Shown here one piece after another: positions 37,143 to 47,116 of a DNA stretch of 64,000 nucleotides; the first letter of the stretch is position 1, and each line of letters starts with the position of its first letter. The stretch is taken from positions 60,308 to 124,307 of the forward strand of contig JAGCPH010000011.1 in NCBI GenBank assembly GCA_017645275.1, in the 5' to 3' direction. The notes below the pieces were generated by a model. That model was not told the DNA's origin. It saw only the letters and a program-made list of their open reading frames with translations, and ran no database searches. This DNA comes from Bacteroidales bacterium (lineage in GTDB: Bacteria; Bacteroidota; Bacteroidia; Bacteroidales; F082). The translations under genes were made by a program, and so were the position numbers.

Positions 37143-37913
37143 ATGAAAATTTTTCATTTTGATGAAATAAATTCGACCAACGTCTGGCTGTATGACAAAA
37201 TGGCAGAAAATACTGATATTTCTGACATGGTAGCGGTCGCTGCTCATCAAACGGCCGGACGCGGCATGGACAAAAACCGGTGGGAGAGTGAGGCAGGAAA
37301 GAACCTACTATTCAGTATCGCATTGAATGTCAACTACTTAGAAGCTGAAAACCAGTTCAAAATCTCGCAGGCAGTATCGGTGGCAATAGTCGAAACCTTG
37401 TCGCAATATGTTGATAATCAGCAGCTTTTTATAAAATGGCCTAACGACATATATTTCGGCGACAAAAAACTTGTCGGGATGCTGATACAGAATACCATCG
37501 AAGGCCGCATGATGGGACTCTCAATTATAGGTATCGGTCTGAATGTCAATCAATTACAATTTTCAAAAGATATTCCCAATCCTGTTTCTTTAAAAATGAT
37601 AACAGGGGAGGAGTATGAGCTTGAAAACATGCTTAACCAATTGATTATCAATATAAAAAATGCTGTTGAAAGCCTTCGTTTTGAAAAAAATCGGGAGGAA
37701 ATCAACAGCAAATATATTTCAAAACTGTATCGTTACCAAAAATGGGCTGAATTTGTCTATCAGAATCAGGTTAATACGTTGATAATCACTGGTTTCGATA
37801 AATACGGACGACTCCTTCTTCATGACAAAGAAGGAGCCGAAATCGTGTGTGACGTTAAAGAGTTACAGTTTTGTCAGCCATCATGTCCACCAGGTTCTGG
37901 AGCGGACGTTTAG
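37143..37913 (+). CDS. birA: Biotin--[acetyl-CoA-carboxylase] ligase
   Basis: Attaches biotin to the carrier protein of biotin-dependent carboxylases. 256 aa without the N-terminal helix-turn-helix of E. coli BirA, so it is a ligase and not a repressor. Catalytic core: STNVWLYDKM, the biotin-binding loop GRGMDKNRW (GRGRxGR in most members, here with a diverged second half), FIKWPNDIYFGDKKLVGMLI and IGIGLNVN. The natural C-terminus seems to be near DVKELQF; the frame runs on another 13 residues (to ADV) over the convergent SRPBCC gene, overlapping it by 59 nt. Confidence 0.92.
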   Translation: MKIFHFDEINSTNVWLYDKMAENTDISDMVAVAAHQTAGRGMDKNRWESEAGKNLLFSIALNVNYLEAENQFKISQAVSVAIVETLSQYVDNQQLFIKWPNDIYFGDKKLVGMLIQNTIEGRMMGLSIIGIGLNVNQLQFSKDIPNPVSLKMITGEEYELENMLNQLIINIKNAVESLRFEKNREEINSKYISKLYRYQKWAEFVYQNQVNTLIITGFDKYGRLLLHDKEGAEIVCDVKELQFCQPSCPPGSGADV

Positions 37914-38244
37914 CCATCATCGCCATAAGCGGGTTGAGGTCGGCGTCGATCTCGTACATCACGCGGCAGTTGTTGCCGAGTCCTGCGATTTTTATGCTCA
38001 GCACAAACGGGAAAGGTGTCTTTCCGACAGGTACCAGCTGCACCAAACTGTATGTCACTCTTTGACTTACGCGCAGAGCGATGCTTCCCATGCCTTGCAC
38101 TGTAAACGACAAATTATCTTCGTTTGCTTGTACGTTGATGGCCTGCTCGGGCAGCAAAGCCGGAATATTACGCATGTCGCTGACGATGCCGAAAAATTCC
38201 TGCTCACTCTTACTGTTGTCGACGTATTGCGATTGTATCAACAT
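37855..38244 (-). CDS. SRPBCC-fold (START-like) protein
   Basis: 129-aa soluble protein with the alternating strand and final long helix pattern of the SRPBCC/polyketide-cyclase fold: SKSEQEFFGIVSDMRNIPAL at the start and LNPLMAMMAKRPLQNLVDMM at the end. This fold binds hydrophobic ligands in a cavity; the ligand is unknown. It lies 19 nt downstream of pyrE on the same strand and is probably co-transcribed. Its 3' end overlaps birA tail to tail by 59 nt. Confidence 0.75.
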   Translation of the reverse strand: MLIQSQYVDNSKSEQEFFGIVSDMRNIPALLPEQAINVQANEDNLSFTVQGMGSIALRVSQRVTYSLVQLVPVGKTPFPFVLSIKIAGLGNNCRVMYEIDADLNPLMAMMAKRPLQNLVDMMADKTVTL

Positions 38245-38263
38245 ATTAACTTTTAACTTCTAA

Positions 38264-38914
38264 CTATTTTTGGTGTGCATCTGACCAAGCCTGTGGGCTC
38301 TTTCTCCATTCCATGAGGCTGTGCATCTGGTCATCGCTTACATAGTTTTCTTCAACAGCTTTCTTGATTAATGCCTCGTAATTGCTGATGGTTACGAGTT
38401 CGCAGTTGGCTTTTTTGAATGCCTCGGCTGCTGCGTCGAGCTGATAGGTGAAAATCGCCATCATGCCTTTCACGTTGGCGCCTTTCTCACGCAGTGCCTC
38501 GACTGCTGCAAGACTTGATTTTCCTGTCGATACGAGGTCTTCGATGACCACCACCGACGCGCCCTGCGGCACTATGCCTTCAACCTGGTTGTTCAGGCCG
38601 TGCGACTTAGCCTCCGAACGCACATAGCAGAACGGCAGACCGAGTTCCTGAGCCACCAAAGCGCCCTGTGGGATGCCACCTGTCGCCACGCCTGCGATGA
38701 GGTCTGGCTTGCCAAAACGATCCGTACAAATCCTCACGAAAGCCTCGCGGATGAACGTGCGGATGTTAGGAAACGACAAAGTGATGCGGTTGTCGCAGTA
38801 AATCGGTGACTTTAATCCGCTTGCCCATGTAAAAGGATTTGCAGGATTCAATTTTATTGCTTTAATTTGCAGCAGAAAATTCGCTAATGCTAAAGCGGTA
38901 TCTTTCTCGTTCAT
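38264..38914 (-). CDS. pyrE: Orotate phosphoribosyltransferase
   Basis: Converts orotate and PRPP to OMP in pyrimidine synthesis. 216 aa from the ATG at 38914; an in-frame extension to 39076 would cross the promoter and add unrelated residues. The PRPP-binding motif is VVVIEDLVSTGKSS and the orotate/hood region is WASGLKSPIYCDNR; GVATGGIPQGALVA is also diagnostic. It is followed by the SRPBCC gene and divergent from a NUDIX gene. Confidence 0.96.
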   Translation of the reverse strand: MNEKDTALALANFLLQIKAIKLNPANPFTWASGLKSPIYCDNRITLSFPNIRTFIREAFVRICTDRFGKPDLIAGVATGGIPQGALVAQELGLPFCYVRSEAKSHGLNNQVEGIVPQGASVVVIEDLVSTGKSSLAAVEALREKGANVKGMMAIFTYQLDAAAEAFKKANCELVTISNYEALIKKAVEENYVSDDQMHSLMEWRKSPQAWSDAHQK

Positions 38915-38933
38915 ATAAAAACTAAATTTTTTG

Positions 38934-38941
38934 CAAATGTA
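38934..38941 (-). promoter_or_regulatory. -7 box of pyrE
   Basis: Minus-strand TACATTTG, 19 nt before the pyrE ATG. It overlaps the start codon of the divergent NUDIX gene (38937). Confidence 0.5.
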
Positions 38942-39527
38942 CAGACTTTTTTGTAACAATCGGACGTTGACGGCAAATAATTTTTCGGAAAATTTGTTAT
39001 CTGTTGATAATAAATGTGTTAAAAATTGTGACGATTTGGCCGAAAAAATCAGGGGATGGCTCGCTGATGAGACCATTGAAAACCTCGATTTGGGCGATGT
39101 TGACGGCGAAAAACTCGCTCTCGCGATAAAAAAAATCTTTCGTCAGGCTCCTGCAGCAGGTGGAGTGGTAGTCATTGACAATCAATTTGTTGCAATAGAA
39201 CGTCATGGCATTCCCGACCTCCCGAAAGGTCATATCGAGAAAGGCGAGACCCCCGAAGTCGCCGCTGTCCGTGAAGTGGAGGAGGAGACCGGCATTAAAG
39301 ACCTTGAAATAATCCGAGAATTACCATCCACCTGGCATTGCTATCTCCTTGATAACCAATGGACTATCAAAAAAACCAGCTGGTATCTTATGCGCACGAA
39401 ATCCGGAATGAAAAACATCCCTCAAACAGAAGAAGGAATATCCAAAGTGTATCTAGTTGATAAAGAGCATGTTAAGGATTTTCAAGAAAAGACGTTTGCA
39501 TCATTAAGGGACGTGGTTGCTATTTGA
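38937..39527 (+). CDS. NUDIX hydrolase
   Basis: 196-aa hydrolase of nucleoside-diphosphate-linked compounds. The NUDIX box GHIEKGETPEVAAVREVEEE, followed by TG (about residues 100-121), is complete with the REVEEE catalytic glutamates. The N-terminal 75 residues are an added helical region of unknown role. I take the ATG at 38937; an in-frame TTG at 38931 is also possible. The substrate cannot be told. The start region overlaps the pyrE promoter on the other strand. Confidence 0.88.
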   Translation: MYRLFCNNRTLTANNFSENLLSVDNKCVKNCDDLAEKIRGWLADETIENLDLGDVDGEKLALAIKKIFRQAPAAGGVVVIDNQFVAIERHGIPDLPKGHIEKGETPEVAAVREVEEETGIKDLEIIRELPSTWHCYLLDNQWTIKKTSWYLMRTKSGMKNIPQTEEGISKVYLVDKEHVKDFQEKTFASLRDVVAI

Positions 39528-39538
39528 AAAATTTTTTG

Positions 39539-39546
39539 TATCTTTG
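39539..39546 (+). promoter_or_regulatory. -7 box of coaD
   Basis: TATCTTTG, 32 nt before the coaD ATG at 39579, just after the NUDIX stop. Confidence 0.6.
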
Positions 39547-39578
39547 CAAGTTATTATTAAATGTAATTTGTGAAGAAA

Positions 39579-40043
39579 ATGAAAATCGGAGTTTTTGCAG
39601 GTTCATTCGACCCCATAACACGCGGACATGAGGACATAGTGCTTCAGGCACTGCCGCTTTTCGACGAGATAATCGTCGCCATCGGAGTCAATATCGATAA
39701 AAAATACGCTTTCCCGCTTGAACAGCGAATCAAGTGGATTGAGAACACTTTTGCTGAGTATCCGAAGGTGAAAATCATTAGCTATGAAGGACTTACGGTC
39801 GATTTGTGCCGTAAGATGAACGCCAGATTCATCATCCGCGGACTGCGTAACACCACCGATTTCGAATACGAGAGCATCATCGCGGAGGCTAACAAAAAAC
39901 TCAATCCCGAGGTGGAGACGGTCTTCTTCCTCTCCGACCCGACAGCGCGCTGCATATCGTCGACAGTGGTGCGCGACCTCATCAAAAATCACGCAGATCT
40001 GACGGGTTTCATACCTGAAAAAGCACAGTTTTATGCGAAATAA
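39579..40043 (+). CDS. coaD: Phosphopantetheine adenylyltransferase
   Basis: Makes dephospho-CoA from 4'-phosphopantetheine and ATP. 154 aa from the ATG at 39579 (an in-frame GTG is at 39570). The nucleotidyltransferase motif GSFDPITRGHEDI carries the T/HxGH histidine; FIIRGLRNTTDFEYE and SSTVVRDLI are the other conserved segments. The last codons overlap the following gene by 11 nt. Confidence 0.96.
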   Translation: MKIGVFAGSFDPITRGHEDIVLQALPLFDEIIVAIGVNIDKKYAFPLEQRIKWIENTFAEYPKVKIISYEGLTVDLCRKMNARFIIRGLRNTTDFEYESIIAEANKKLNPEVETVFFLSDPTARCISSTVVRDLIKNHADLTGFIPEKAQFYAK

Positions 40044-41325
40044 GATAATGATATTATCGGTTTTGGTGTTGTTGATGCCGTTTTTCGCGCTTTCGCAAAA
40101 CGTGAAAATCGTTGGCACAACGAACCGTCCTAACACCTTGGTGCGACTGATGTCGTGCACCGACAAACTGACGTATTTTGAAACGCAACTAGCTGAGACA
40201 CAATCGGATAAAGACGGAAAATTCGCATTTGAGACTACAATAAACGAGATTACTCCAGTGGACATCGTCGTCGGCCTCGACCATGTCGACATGATAGTTT
40301 GTCCGAACGGTAATTACGACATCGAAATCGAGGTAAACGACCGCGCCGAAGACAAGTCGTTTTTCGAGAAAGAACCGCCTGAGATGTATATCAACACTAT
40401 CGACGACGGCGGTTTTTATGCGCAATATCTCGCCGTTGCGGAGATTGTCGATTATTTCCTTTATGACAATGCGTACGACATTATCCAAAAAAGGAATCTG
40501 AAACTGCTCGATGAGCTTGATAATCAAATAAATACGAGCGTAGGGGAGATAAAATACAAATTCATCAGCGACTTTGTTAAATACCGCAAGGCATCGGTGA
40601 TAATGGCCGTCAACCAACAGAAAGTGTTGAAGGAATATTTTGATAATCAAGAGGTTCTGTATTCGCAATATGCCTATATGGATGTCTTTCAGGAGGTTTT
40701 CAAGACTGTCACTCCCGATGCTGACTTTTTGTCACGAAACAAGCAGCTGGCAGAGCTGATAAATCTGAATAATGTCAGAAAATGTTTTTTCAGCAATGCC
40801 TGTGACAAAAAATATGCGCTGAAAACTGTCAATGACATTAAAAAATCATCGAAATACGTTAAAAATCAAGAGGTTGCGGACCATATCATAGCACAAATCA
40901 ACGATTTGACATACGACTCCGAAGCTCCTGATTTTAACTTAAAGAATAATCTAGGTAAAGTGGTTCAATTATCTGATTATCAAGATGATATGGTTTTGTT
41001 GCAATTCGTGGATCGCTATTCTCCGCTCAACGAACATGAGTTTTCGGTGCTTAATGAGCTTCAAAAACAGTGGAACGACACCATCCAAGTTGTCACAATT
41101 GCCACAAAAGAGACATTTGATGATTATGTGCAACTATTTGAAAAACAAGGATATAAATGGCAACTCTTAAACCTTGACTTTAATATTCTTTTGCTTGAGA
41201 AATATCACATTGTGATGTTCCCTTCGTATGTCATTTTGAAGAAAAATGGCCGCGTCGGGATGGCTCCGGCACCAGCTCCAGACCATAATCTTGAAAATCA
41301 TGTGAGAAGAATTAGTCGGTATTGA
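40033..41325 (+). CDS. Exported thioredoxin-fold protein lacking the CxxC cysteines
   Basis: 430 aa with a signal peptide (about 1-21, ending FFALSQ). An N-terminal DUF4369-like beta domain is followed by a helical region and a C-terminal thioredoxin/TlpA-like domain starting at APDFNLKN. Where TlpA proteins have WCxxC this one reads RYSPLN, with Ser330 and Asn333 in the cysteine positions, so it cannot be a classical dithiol oxidoreductase. The fold call rests on the APDF start, FPSYVILKKNGRV (cis-proline region) and the strand order. It starts within coaD. Confidence 0.78.
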   Translation: MRNKIMILSVLVLLMPFFALSQNVKIVGTTNRPNTLVRLMSCTDKLTYFETQLAETQSDKDGKFAFETTINEITPVDIVVGLDHVDMIVCPNGNYDIEIEVNDRAEDKSFFEKEPPEMYINTIDDGGFYAQYLAVAEIVDYFLYDNAYDIIQKRNLKLLDELDNQINTSVGEIKYKFISDFVKYRKASVIMAVNQQKVLKEYFDNQEVLYSQYAYMDVFQEVFKTVTPDADFLSRNKQLAELINLNNVRKCFFSNACDKKYALKTVNDIKKSSKYVKNQEVADHIIAQINDLTYDSEAPDFNLKNNLGKVVQLSDYQDDMVLLQFVDRYSPLNEHEFSVLNELQKQWNDTIQVVTIATKETFDDYVQLFEKQGYKWQLLNLDFNILLLEKYHIVMFPSYVILKKNGRVGMAPAPAPDHNLENHVRRISRY

Positions 41326-41336
41326 AAAATTTTTAG

Positions 41337-41344
41337 TATTTTTG
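41337..41344 (+). promoter_or_regulatory. -7 box of secA
   Basis: TATTTTTG, 58 nt before the secA ATG, giving a moderately long leader. Confidence 0.5.
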
Positions 41345-41402
41345 CATAATTTTTGATAGAGTTAAAATTGAAAATTTTATTCACGAACAAATAACATAAA
41401 AA

Positions 41403-44400
41403 ATGGGTTTTTTATCAAAACTTTTTGGAAATAAAGCATCGCGAGACAACAAAGCGTTGCAGCCATTATTGCAGAAGACGCTTGACGCGTATGAGAAAAT
41501 CAAGGATTTGGACATCGACAGCCTGCGTCATAAGACTGTGGAGTTCAGGGAATATATCAAGAATTATATCGCAGAGGATGAGGCAAAGATTGCAGAGCTG
41601 AAGGCTAGCGTCGACTCCAATCCTGACATGGATTTGGAGAAGAAAAACGACATCTATGAGCAGGTCGACAAGCTTGAGAAGAAGGTCTTCGAGAAAGTCG
41701 ACGAGGCTTTGGATAACATCATGCCTGAGGCTTTTGCCGTGTTGAAAGAAGTGGCACGCCGTTTCAAGGACAGCGAAGTGGTTGAAGCCACTGCCACCGA
41801 CCTCGATCGCGACCTTGCGGCGAAGTGCGAGAATATCAGAATCGAGGGCGACCGCGTGTTTTACGACACGAGCTGGGTGGCCGGCGGCAATATGATTCGT
41901 TGGGATATGGTGCATTACGATGTGCAGATCATCGGCGGTATAGTGCTGCATCAGGGTAAGATTGCTGAGATGGCGACAGGTGAAGGCAAGACCCTCGTGG
42001 CTACCTTGCCGGTGTATCTGAGAGGCCTCTCGAGCCGCGGCGTGCATGTGGTGACCGTCAACGATTACTTGGCAAAGCGTGACTCGGAGTGGATGGGACC
42101 TCTGTACAACTTCCTCGGTCTGACTATCGACTGCATCGACAAGCACGAGCCTAACTCGGCAGAACGCCGCGCCGCATACAACGCCGACATCACCTACGGT
42201 ACCAACAACGAGTTCGGCTTCGACTACCTGCGTGACAACATGACGCGTAACCCGGAGGACATGGTGCAGCGTCCGAAACATTACTACGCCATCGTCGACG
42301 AGGTCGACTCCGTGTTGATCGATGATGCCCGTACGCCTCTTATCATCAGCGGACCTATCCCGCATGGCGAAGACCAGGAGTTTATCCAGCTGAAGCCAGA
42401 CGTGGTGAAGCTCTACGAGGCACAGAAACGTCTTGTGACGATGTGCATCGCCGACGCCAAGAAATTCTTGACCAAGCCAGATGCCACGGAAGAAGAAAGA
42501 CAGCGTGGCGCCGACCAGCTGTTCCGCGCCTATCACGGTCTGCCGAAGAACAACGCTCTCATCAAATTCCTTTCGGAAGAGGGTATGAAGTCGTTGTTGC
42601 TCAAGACCGAAGGCTTCTACATGCAGGAACAGAGCAAGAACATGCATATCATCGATGATGAGCTTTATTTCGTCATTGATGAAAAATTGAATACCGTCGT
42701 TTTGACCGATAAAGGTAACGAAGAGTTGGCGAAAGCCTACAATGACCCAGCGTTTTTCATCATCCCTGACGTGGGTTCGGAGATTGCCGAGATGGAAAAA
42801 CAAGGCCTCAGCGACGACGAGAAAGTGTTGCGTAAAGCCGAGATATTACGCCAGTTTGCAGAGAAATCAGACCGTGTGCATACCGTTCAGCAGCTGTTGA
42901 AAGCTTACACTTTGTTTGAGAAAGACGTCGACTACGTGGTCATCGACAACAAGGTGAAGATCGTCGATGAGCAGACAGGCCGTATCATGGAAGGCCGCCG
43001 CTGGTCGGATGGCCTGCATCAGGCAGTTGAGGCTAAGGAAAACGTCGACGTGGAAGCAGCCACACAGACCTACGCCACCATCACCTTACAGAACTACTTC
43101 CGTATGTACCACAAGCTCGCCGGTATGACAGGTACTGCTATCACCGAGGCGGGCGAGTTCTGGGACATCTACAAACTCGACGTGGTGGAGATCCCGACCA
43201 ACAAACCTATCGCCCGTATAGACCATGAAGACTTGATTTACAAGACAAAACGTGAGAAATATAACGCCGTAATCGAGAATATCGAGCAGCTGGTGAACGC
43301 TGGCCGTCCGGTGTTGGTGGGTACGACATCGGTGGAGGTCTCTGAGTTGCTGAGCCGTATGCTGACACGTAAGAATATCAAACACAACGTGTTGAATGCG
43401 AAGTTGCACTTCAAAGAGGCTCAGATTGTGAAAGACGCTGGTCTTGCTGGCACTGTGACCATCGCAACCAACATGGCTGGCCGTGGTACCGATATCAAGC
43501 TGGGACCAGGCGTGAAGGAGGCTGGCGGTCTCGCCATCATCGGTACGGAACGTCATGAGTCACGTCGTGTCGACCGCCAGCTGCGTGGTCGTGCCGGTCG
43601 TCAGGGTGACCCAGGTAGCTCACAGTTCTTCGTGTCGTTGGAAGACGACCTCATGCGTATCTTCGGCTCAGAGCGTATAGCTCCGATAATGGACCGTCTC
43701 GGAATGAAGGAAGGCGAGGTGATCCAGCACTCGATGATCACCAAACAGATCGAGAAGGCACAGAAAAAGGTCGAAGAGAACCACTTCGGTGTGCGCAAAC
43801 ACCTCTTGGACTACGATGACGTGATGAACATGCAGCGTAAGGCTATCTACGAGAAACGCCGTCACGCCTTGTTCGGAGAGCGTCTCGAAATAGACATCAA
43901 CAACATGCTGTATGACCTCGGCGAGTCATTGATTACCAAGCATCAGGACGATGAGTCGTTCGATGACTTGAAGCTCGACGTGCTTGCAAATATGGGTGTC
44001 GAGGTGCCGTTCGACGAGAACGAGTTCAAACACGGCAAGGCCGCTGATTTGGCCGACAAGCTTTACGAAAAGGCACTCGAGTCATACAACCGTAAGATGC
44101 AGCTGGTGGGCGAGAAGACGTTGCCAGTCATCAAAGACATCTACGAGAAGCAGCCAGGCTTGAAATATATCCTCATCCCGTTCACCGACGGAAAGAAAGG
44201 CATCAACGTGTCGGTCAACATCGAGAAGGCGGTGCAGAACGGTGCACACGAGATCTCGTTGTCGCTTGAGAAGTTCATCACCCTCGCCATGATTGACGAC
44301 GCATGGGTGGAGCACCTTCGTGAGATCGACGACTTGAAACAGGCCGTACAAAACAGCGCTCATTACGAGCAGAAGGACCCGCTCGTCATCTATAAGATGG

Positions 44401-44699
44401 AGTCGTACAACCTCTTTGAGAGCATGATTTTGAAGATGAACGCCGACGTCATCTCGTTCCTGATGCTGTCGAACCTGCCGGCTCCAGATCCGAACAACGC
44501 TCGTGCTCAGCGTGCTCGTGCTGTCGACCGCACCAAGCTCAAGGAACAGCGTTCCGACCTGCTGTCGAAAGCAAACACCAACACCCAGGAAAATCAGGTG
44601 ACACAGCCGATCCACGTGGAGAAGAAGGTCGGTCGTAACGACCCGTGTCCATGCGGCAGCGGTAAGAAATATAAGAACTGCCACGGAAGATTAGAGTAA
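41403..44699 (+). CDS. secA: Protein translocase ATPase SecA
   Basis: Motor ATPase that drives proteins through SecYEG, the route used by all signal-peptide proteins in this window, including T9SS cargo. 1098 aa, longer than E. coli SecA (901), with an extra charged helical insert around residues 55-130, as seen in other Bacteroidota. Walker A ATGEGKT is at 191-197; [20 protein letters not shown] is the DEAD-like motif; [11 protein letters not shown] lies in the second ATPase half. The C-terminal zinc motif C1082-x-C1084 ... C1093-H1094 (SecB/ribosome contact) is intact. Confidence 0.98.
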   Translation: MGFLSKLFGNKASRDNKALQPLLQKTLDAYEKIKDLDIDSLRHKTVEFREYIKNYIAEDEAKIAELKASVDSNPDMDLEKKNDIYEQVDKLEKKVFEKVDEALDNIMPEAFAVLKEVARRFKDSEVVEATATDLDRDLAAKCENIRIEGDRVFYDTSWVAGGNMIRWDMVHYDVQIIGGIVLHQGKIAEMATGEGKTLVATLPVYLRGLSSRGVHVVTVNDYLAKRDSEWMGPLYNFLGLTIDCIDKHEPNSAERRAAYNADITYGTNNEFGFDYLRDNMTRNPEDMVQRPKHYYAIVDEVDSVLIDDARTPLIISGPIPHGEDQEFIQLKPDVVKLYEAQKRLVTMCIADAKKFLTKPDATEEERQRGADQLFRAYHGLPKNNALIKFLSEEGMKSLLLKTEGFYMQEQSKNMHIIDDELYFVIDEKLNTVVLTDKGNEELAKAYNDPAFFIIPDVGSEIAEMEKQGLSDDEKVLRKAEILRQFAEKSDRVHTVQQLLKAYTLFEKDVDYVVIDNKVKIVDEQTGRIMEGRRWSDGLHQAVEAKENVDVEAATQTYATITLQNYFRMYHKLAGMTGTAITEAGEFWDIYKLDVVEIPTNKPIARIDHEDLIYKTKREKYNAVIENIEQLVNAGRPVLVGTTSVEVSELLSRMLTRKNIKHNVLNAKLHFKEAQIVKDAGLAGTVTIATNMAGRGTDIKLGPGVKEAGGLAIIGTERHESRRVDRQLRGRAGRQGDPGSSQFFVSLEDDLMRIFGSERIAPIMDRLGMKEGEVIQHSMITKQIEKAQKKVEENHFGVRKHLLDYDDVMNMQRKAIYEKRRHALFGERLEIDINNMLYDLGESLITKHQDDESFDDLKLDVLANMGVEVPFDENEFKHGKAADLADKLYEKALESYNRKMQLVGEKTLPVIKDIYEKQPGLKYILIPFTDGKKGINVSVNIEKAVQNGAHEISLSLEKFITLAMIDDAWVEHLREIDDLKQAVQNSAHYEQKDPLVIYKMESYNLFESMILKMNADVISFLMLSNLPAPDPNNARAQRARAVDRTKLKEQRSDLLSKANTNTQENQVTQPIHVEKKVGRNDPCPCGSGKKYKNCHGRLE

Positions 44700-44747
44700 C
44701 AGTGGGACAGACTGGCTTAACTATAACTGATTAACTTTTAAAAAGCT

Positions 44748-47090
44748 ATGAAGCATTTTCTAATGGTAACGGCTATCCTGTTATTGGCATTCTCATCGAA
44801 TGCCCAGGACACCATTGCCGAGGTGCAAACTGACACCGTTCCGGTCGTGAAAACCGATACAGTCGCACCAGTACGTCACCGTCCGAAAGTGGGAGTGGTG
44901 TTGAGCGGCGGCGGCGCCAAGGGCTTTGCACACATCGGAGCGCTGCGCGTCATCGAAGAGGCGGGCATCCCGATCGACTACATAGCGGGAACGAGTATGG
45001 GCTCCATCGTGGGCGGACTCTACGCCGTGGGATACGACCCCGACATGATGCAGAAGCTGTGTACTGAGCAGAACTGGGACCTCATCATCAAAGACCAGGT
45101 GCCACGTAAGTTCATGCCACTCGAGAAGCGTCTCAATGAACGTCATTATCTGGTATCATTCCCTATGAAAAAGGGTAAACTCAAGATTAACCGCTCGATG
45201 GTCGACGGTGTGTACGTCAACATGCTGCTCACACGACTGACGATGCCAGCCTACAAAGACCGTGACTTCGACAGTCTGCCTGTGCCGTTCCTTTGCATTG
45301 GCACCGACATGTTGTCGGCCGACCCGATAGAGTTCCGTAAAGGCTCGTTGGCGCAGTCGATACGTTCATCAATGTCGATACCGTTCCTTTTTGAACCTGT
45401 CGAATATGACGGATACCTGCTCTGCGACGGCGGTCTCACCAACAACTTCCCGGTGCAGAATGTGCGTGCGCAAGGATGCGACATCATAATAGGCGTCGAC
45501 CTCGAAATCATAAAATCGGACCCCGAAGTGCTTGATAACTCACTGAAGGTGCTCGAACGACTCATTGCGGTGGTGTCGCAGGACAAGAGCAACGTGGCCC
45601 GTGAACAGTGTGACATCCTTATCAGACCAGATATCGGAAAGGCTAACATTATGTCGTTCAACGACTTCAGTCCGATTATCGATTGCGGCGAGAAAGGCGC
45701 GCGTGACATGTTCCCGCAGCTGAAACGCCTTGCCGACTCACTCCAAGCTATCGAGCCATTTGAGCCGGTGCGACATCATACCCAGCCCGTCAACAAGATC
45801 ACGGTGAGCGGTGTCGAGGTGGTGGGCGTTGACGAATACGACAGTAAAATACTGGAATCAGAGTTTGGCGACGATTTTCCACGCGAGTTTGATATCGATG
45901 AGATAGAGACGACGGTGGTGAAGATATACTCGCAAGGCTATTATTCCAATGTCTATTACGAGATCATCGACAGCCCGGACGGCAATATCCTGCGGTTCCA
46001 TTGTAAACACAAGACCTCGCTGACATTCAACATCGGAGCGCATTACGACAATAACTATGGCATAGGCATACTCCTCAATATGAATGCCCGCACCAAACAC
46101 TTCGATTACAATGTCGACCTTAACCTTTCGGATAACCCATATTTCAAGGCTCGAATGGTGCATCGTTATACCAAATCGCTCAGAGGCGCTCTCGAACTTT
46201 CTGCTATTAATCTAACAGCCAATGTCGTCACCTATAACGGCAGTATCTTCGGCGCGATGCGAGTGCAACAAAATACAGCGAATCTGTTTCTGCAGGTGAT
46301 TCCGTCGGTGAACCACACTTTCAAGTTGGGCTTCAGGACGGACTATACTTTGGTAAAAGACAGGACATATAGCGAATTTACTGCTGGCGATTATAATAAA
46401 CATGAGCTGTATCCAAAGTTCTATGCCCAATATTTCTTCAATAATGAAGATCAGAGCGATTTTCCGCGTAAAGGATGGAATGTCAATGTGATAGGCAAAT
46501 GTATATTGTATGACTCGGTGTTCTCGAATGCAGAAAGCAAACCGGCTTACCTCATCCAGGCCGATGTCAGAAATTCATTCCCGATAGGACAACGTCACGC
46601 TTTCCGCCTTGGAGTCACTGGCGCTATGCGTTTGGGCGACGTTACCCTCCCCGAAGATAATATGCTTTTTGTCGGCGGACAGTCGAAAATGTATTATGTC
46701 GATAATATCATGACATTTACAGGATTGCCGTTTTTGTCAGTATATACTGAATATGCAGCTTACGCAAGGACAGGATGGCAGTGGAATTTCTATAAGAATT
46801 TCTATGGCGTGATAAGCTGCGATGCCGGATATTTCAAAAATTATCTTGACATCATTAATATAGAAATTTCAGATGATGCGACAGCGGAGGAAGTGGAGGA
46901 ATATTATAAAAGAATCAATGATTTGTTCTCCGACAGACTTGACACATGGTTCATCCCAGATAACTTTATCATCGGCGGCGGACTCACATTGGGTATGAAG
47001 ACCTTGTTCGGCCCTATCGAGCTGCAGCTGTCGAAGTCTAACGTGGCCAAAAATTGGTGTTTCTTCATAAATGTCGGTTTTTGGTTTTAG
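44748..47090 (+). CDS. Patatin-like phospholipase fused to POTRA and outer-membrane barrel
   Basis: 780 aa; signal peptide about 1-20. The N-terminal patatin domain has the oxyanion loop GGGAKG (54-59), nucleophile Ser83 in GTSMG and Asp227 in DGGLTNNFPV, a complete catalytic dyad. A POTRA-like segment (about 350-430, KITVSGVEVVGVDEYDSK onward) leads to a C-terminal 16-strand-type barrel ending FINVGFWF. This matches the PlpD/type Vd layout, in which the barrel exports or anchors the lipase at the outer membrane. The substrate is probably phospholipid, by family only. A paralogue follows 26 nt downstream. Confidence 0.9.
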   Translation: MKHFLMVTAILLLAFSSNAQDTIAEVQTDTVPVVKTDTVAPVRHRPKVGVVLSGGGAKGFAHIGALRVIEEAGIPIDYIAGTSMGSIVGGLYAVGYDPDMMQKLCTEQNWDLIIKDQVPRKFMPLEKRLNERHYLVSFPMKKGKLKINRSMVDGVYVNMLLTRLTMPAYKDRDFDSLPVPFLCIGTDMLSADPIEFRKGSLAQSIRSSMSIPFLFEPVEYDGYLLCDGGLTNNFPVQNVRAQGCDIIIGVDLEIIKSDPEVLDNSLKVLERLIAVVSQDKSNVAREQCDILIRPDIGKANIMSFNDFSPIIDCGEKGARDMFPQLKRLADSLQAIEPFEPVRHHTQPVNKITVSGVEVVGVDEYDSKILESEFGDDFPREFDIDEIETTVVKIYSQGYYSNVYYEIIDSPDGNILRFHCKHKTSLTFNIGAHYDNNYGIGILLNMNARTKHFDYNVDLNLSDNPYFKARMVHRYTKSLRGALELSAINLTANVVTYNGSIFGAMRVQQNTANLFLQVIPSVNHTFKLGFRTDYTLVKDRTYSEFTAGDYNKHELYPKFYAQYFFNNEDQSDFPRKGWNVNVIGKCILYDSVFSNAESKPAYLIQADVRNSFPIGQRHAFRLGVTGAMRLGDVTLPEDNMLFVGGQSKMYYVDNIMTFTGLPFLSVYTEYAAYARTGWQWNFYKNFYGVISCDAGYFKNYLDIINIEISDDATAEEVEEYYKRINDLFSDRLDTWFIPDNFIIGGGLTLGMKTLFGPIELQLSKSNVAKNWCFFINVGFWF

Positions 47091-47116
47091 GATTTACTGG
47101 TTAAACATAAAATATT

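Noticed and set aside
38915-39076. N-terminal extension of pyrE
   Set aside because: The extra residues show no similarity to the family and cross the pyrE promoter and the start of the NUDIX gene.
41466-42803. 445-aa open frame on the minus strand
   Set aside because: Lies entirely antisense to secA, a certain gene; the translation is rich in His, Val and Leu, as expected for a mirror frame.
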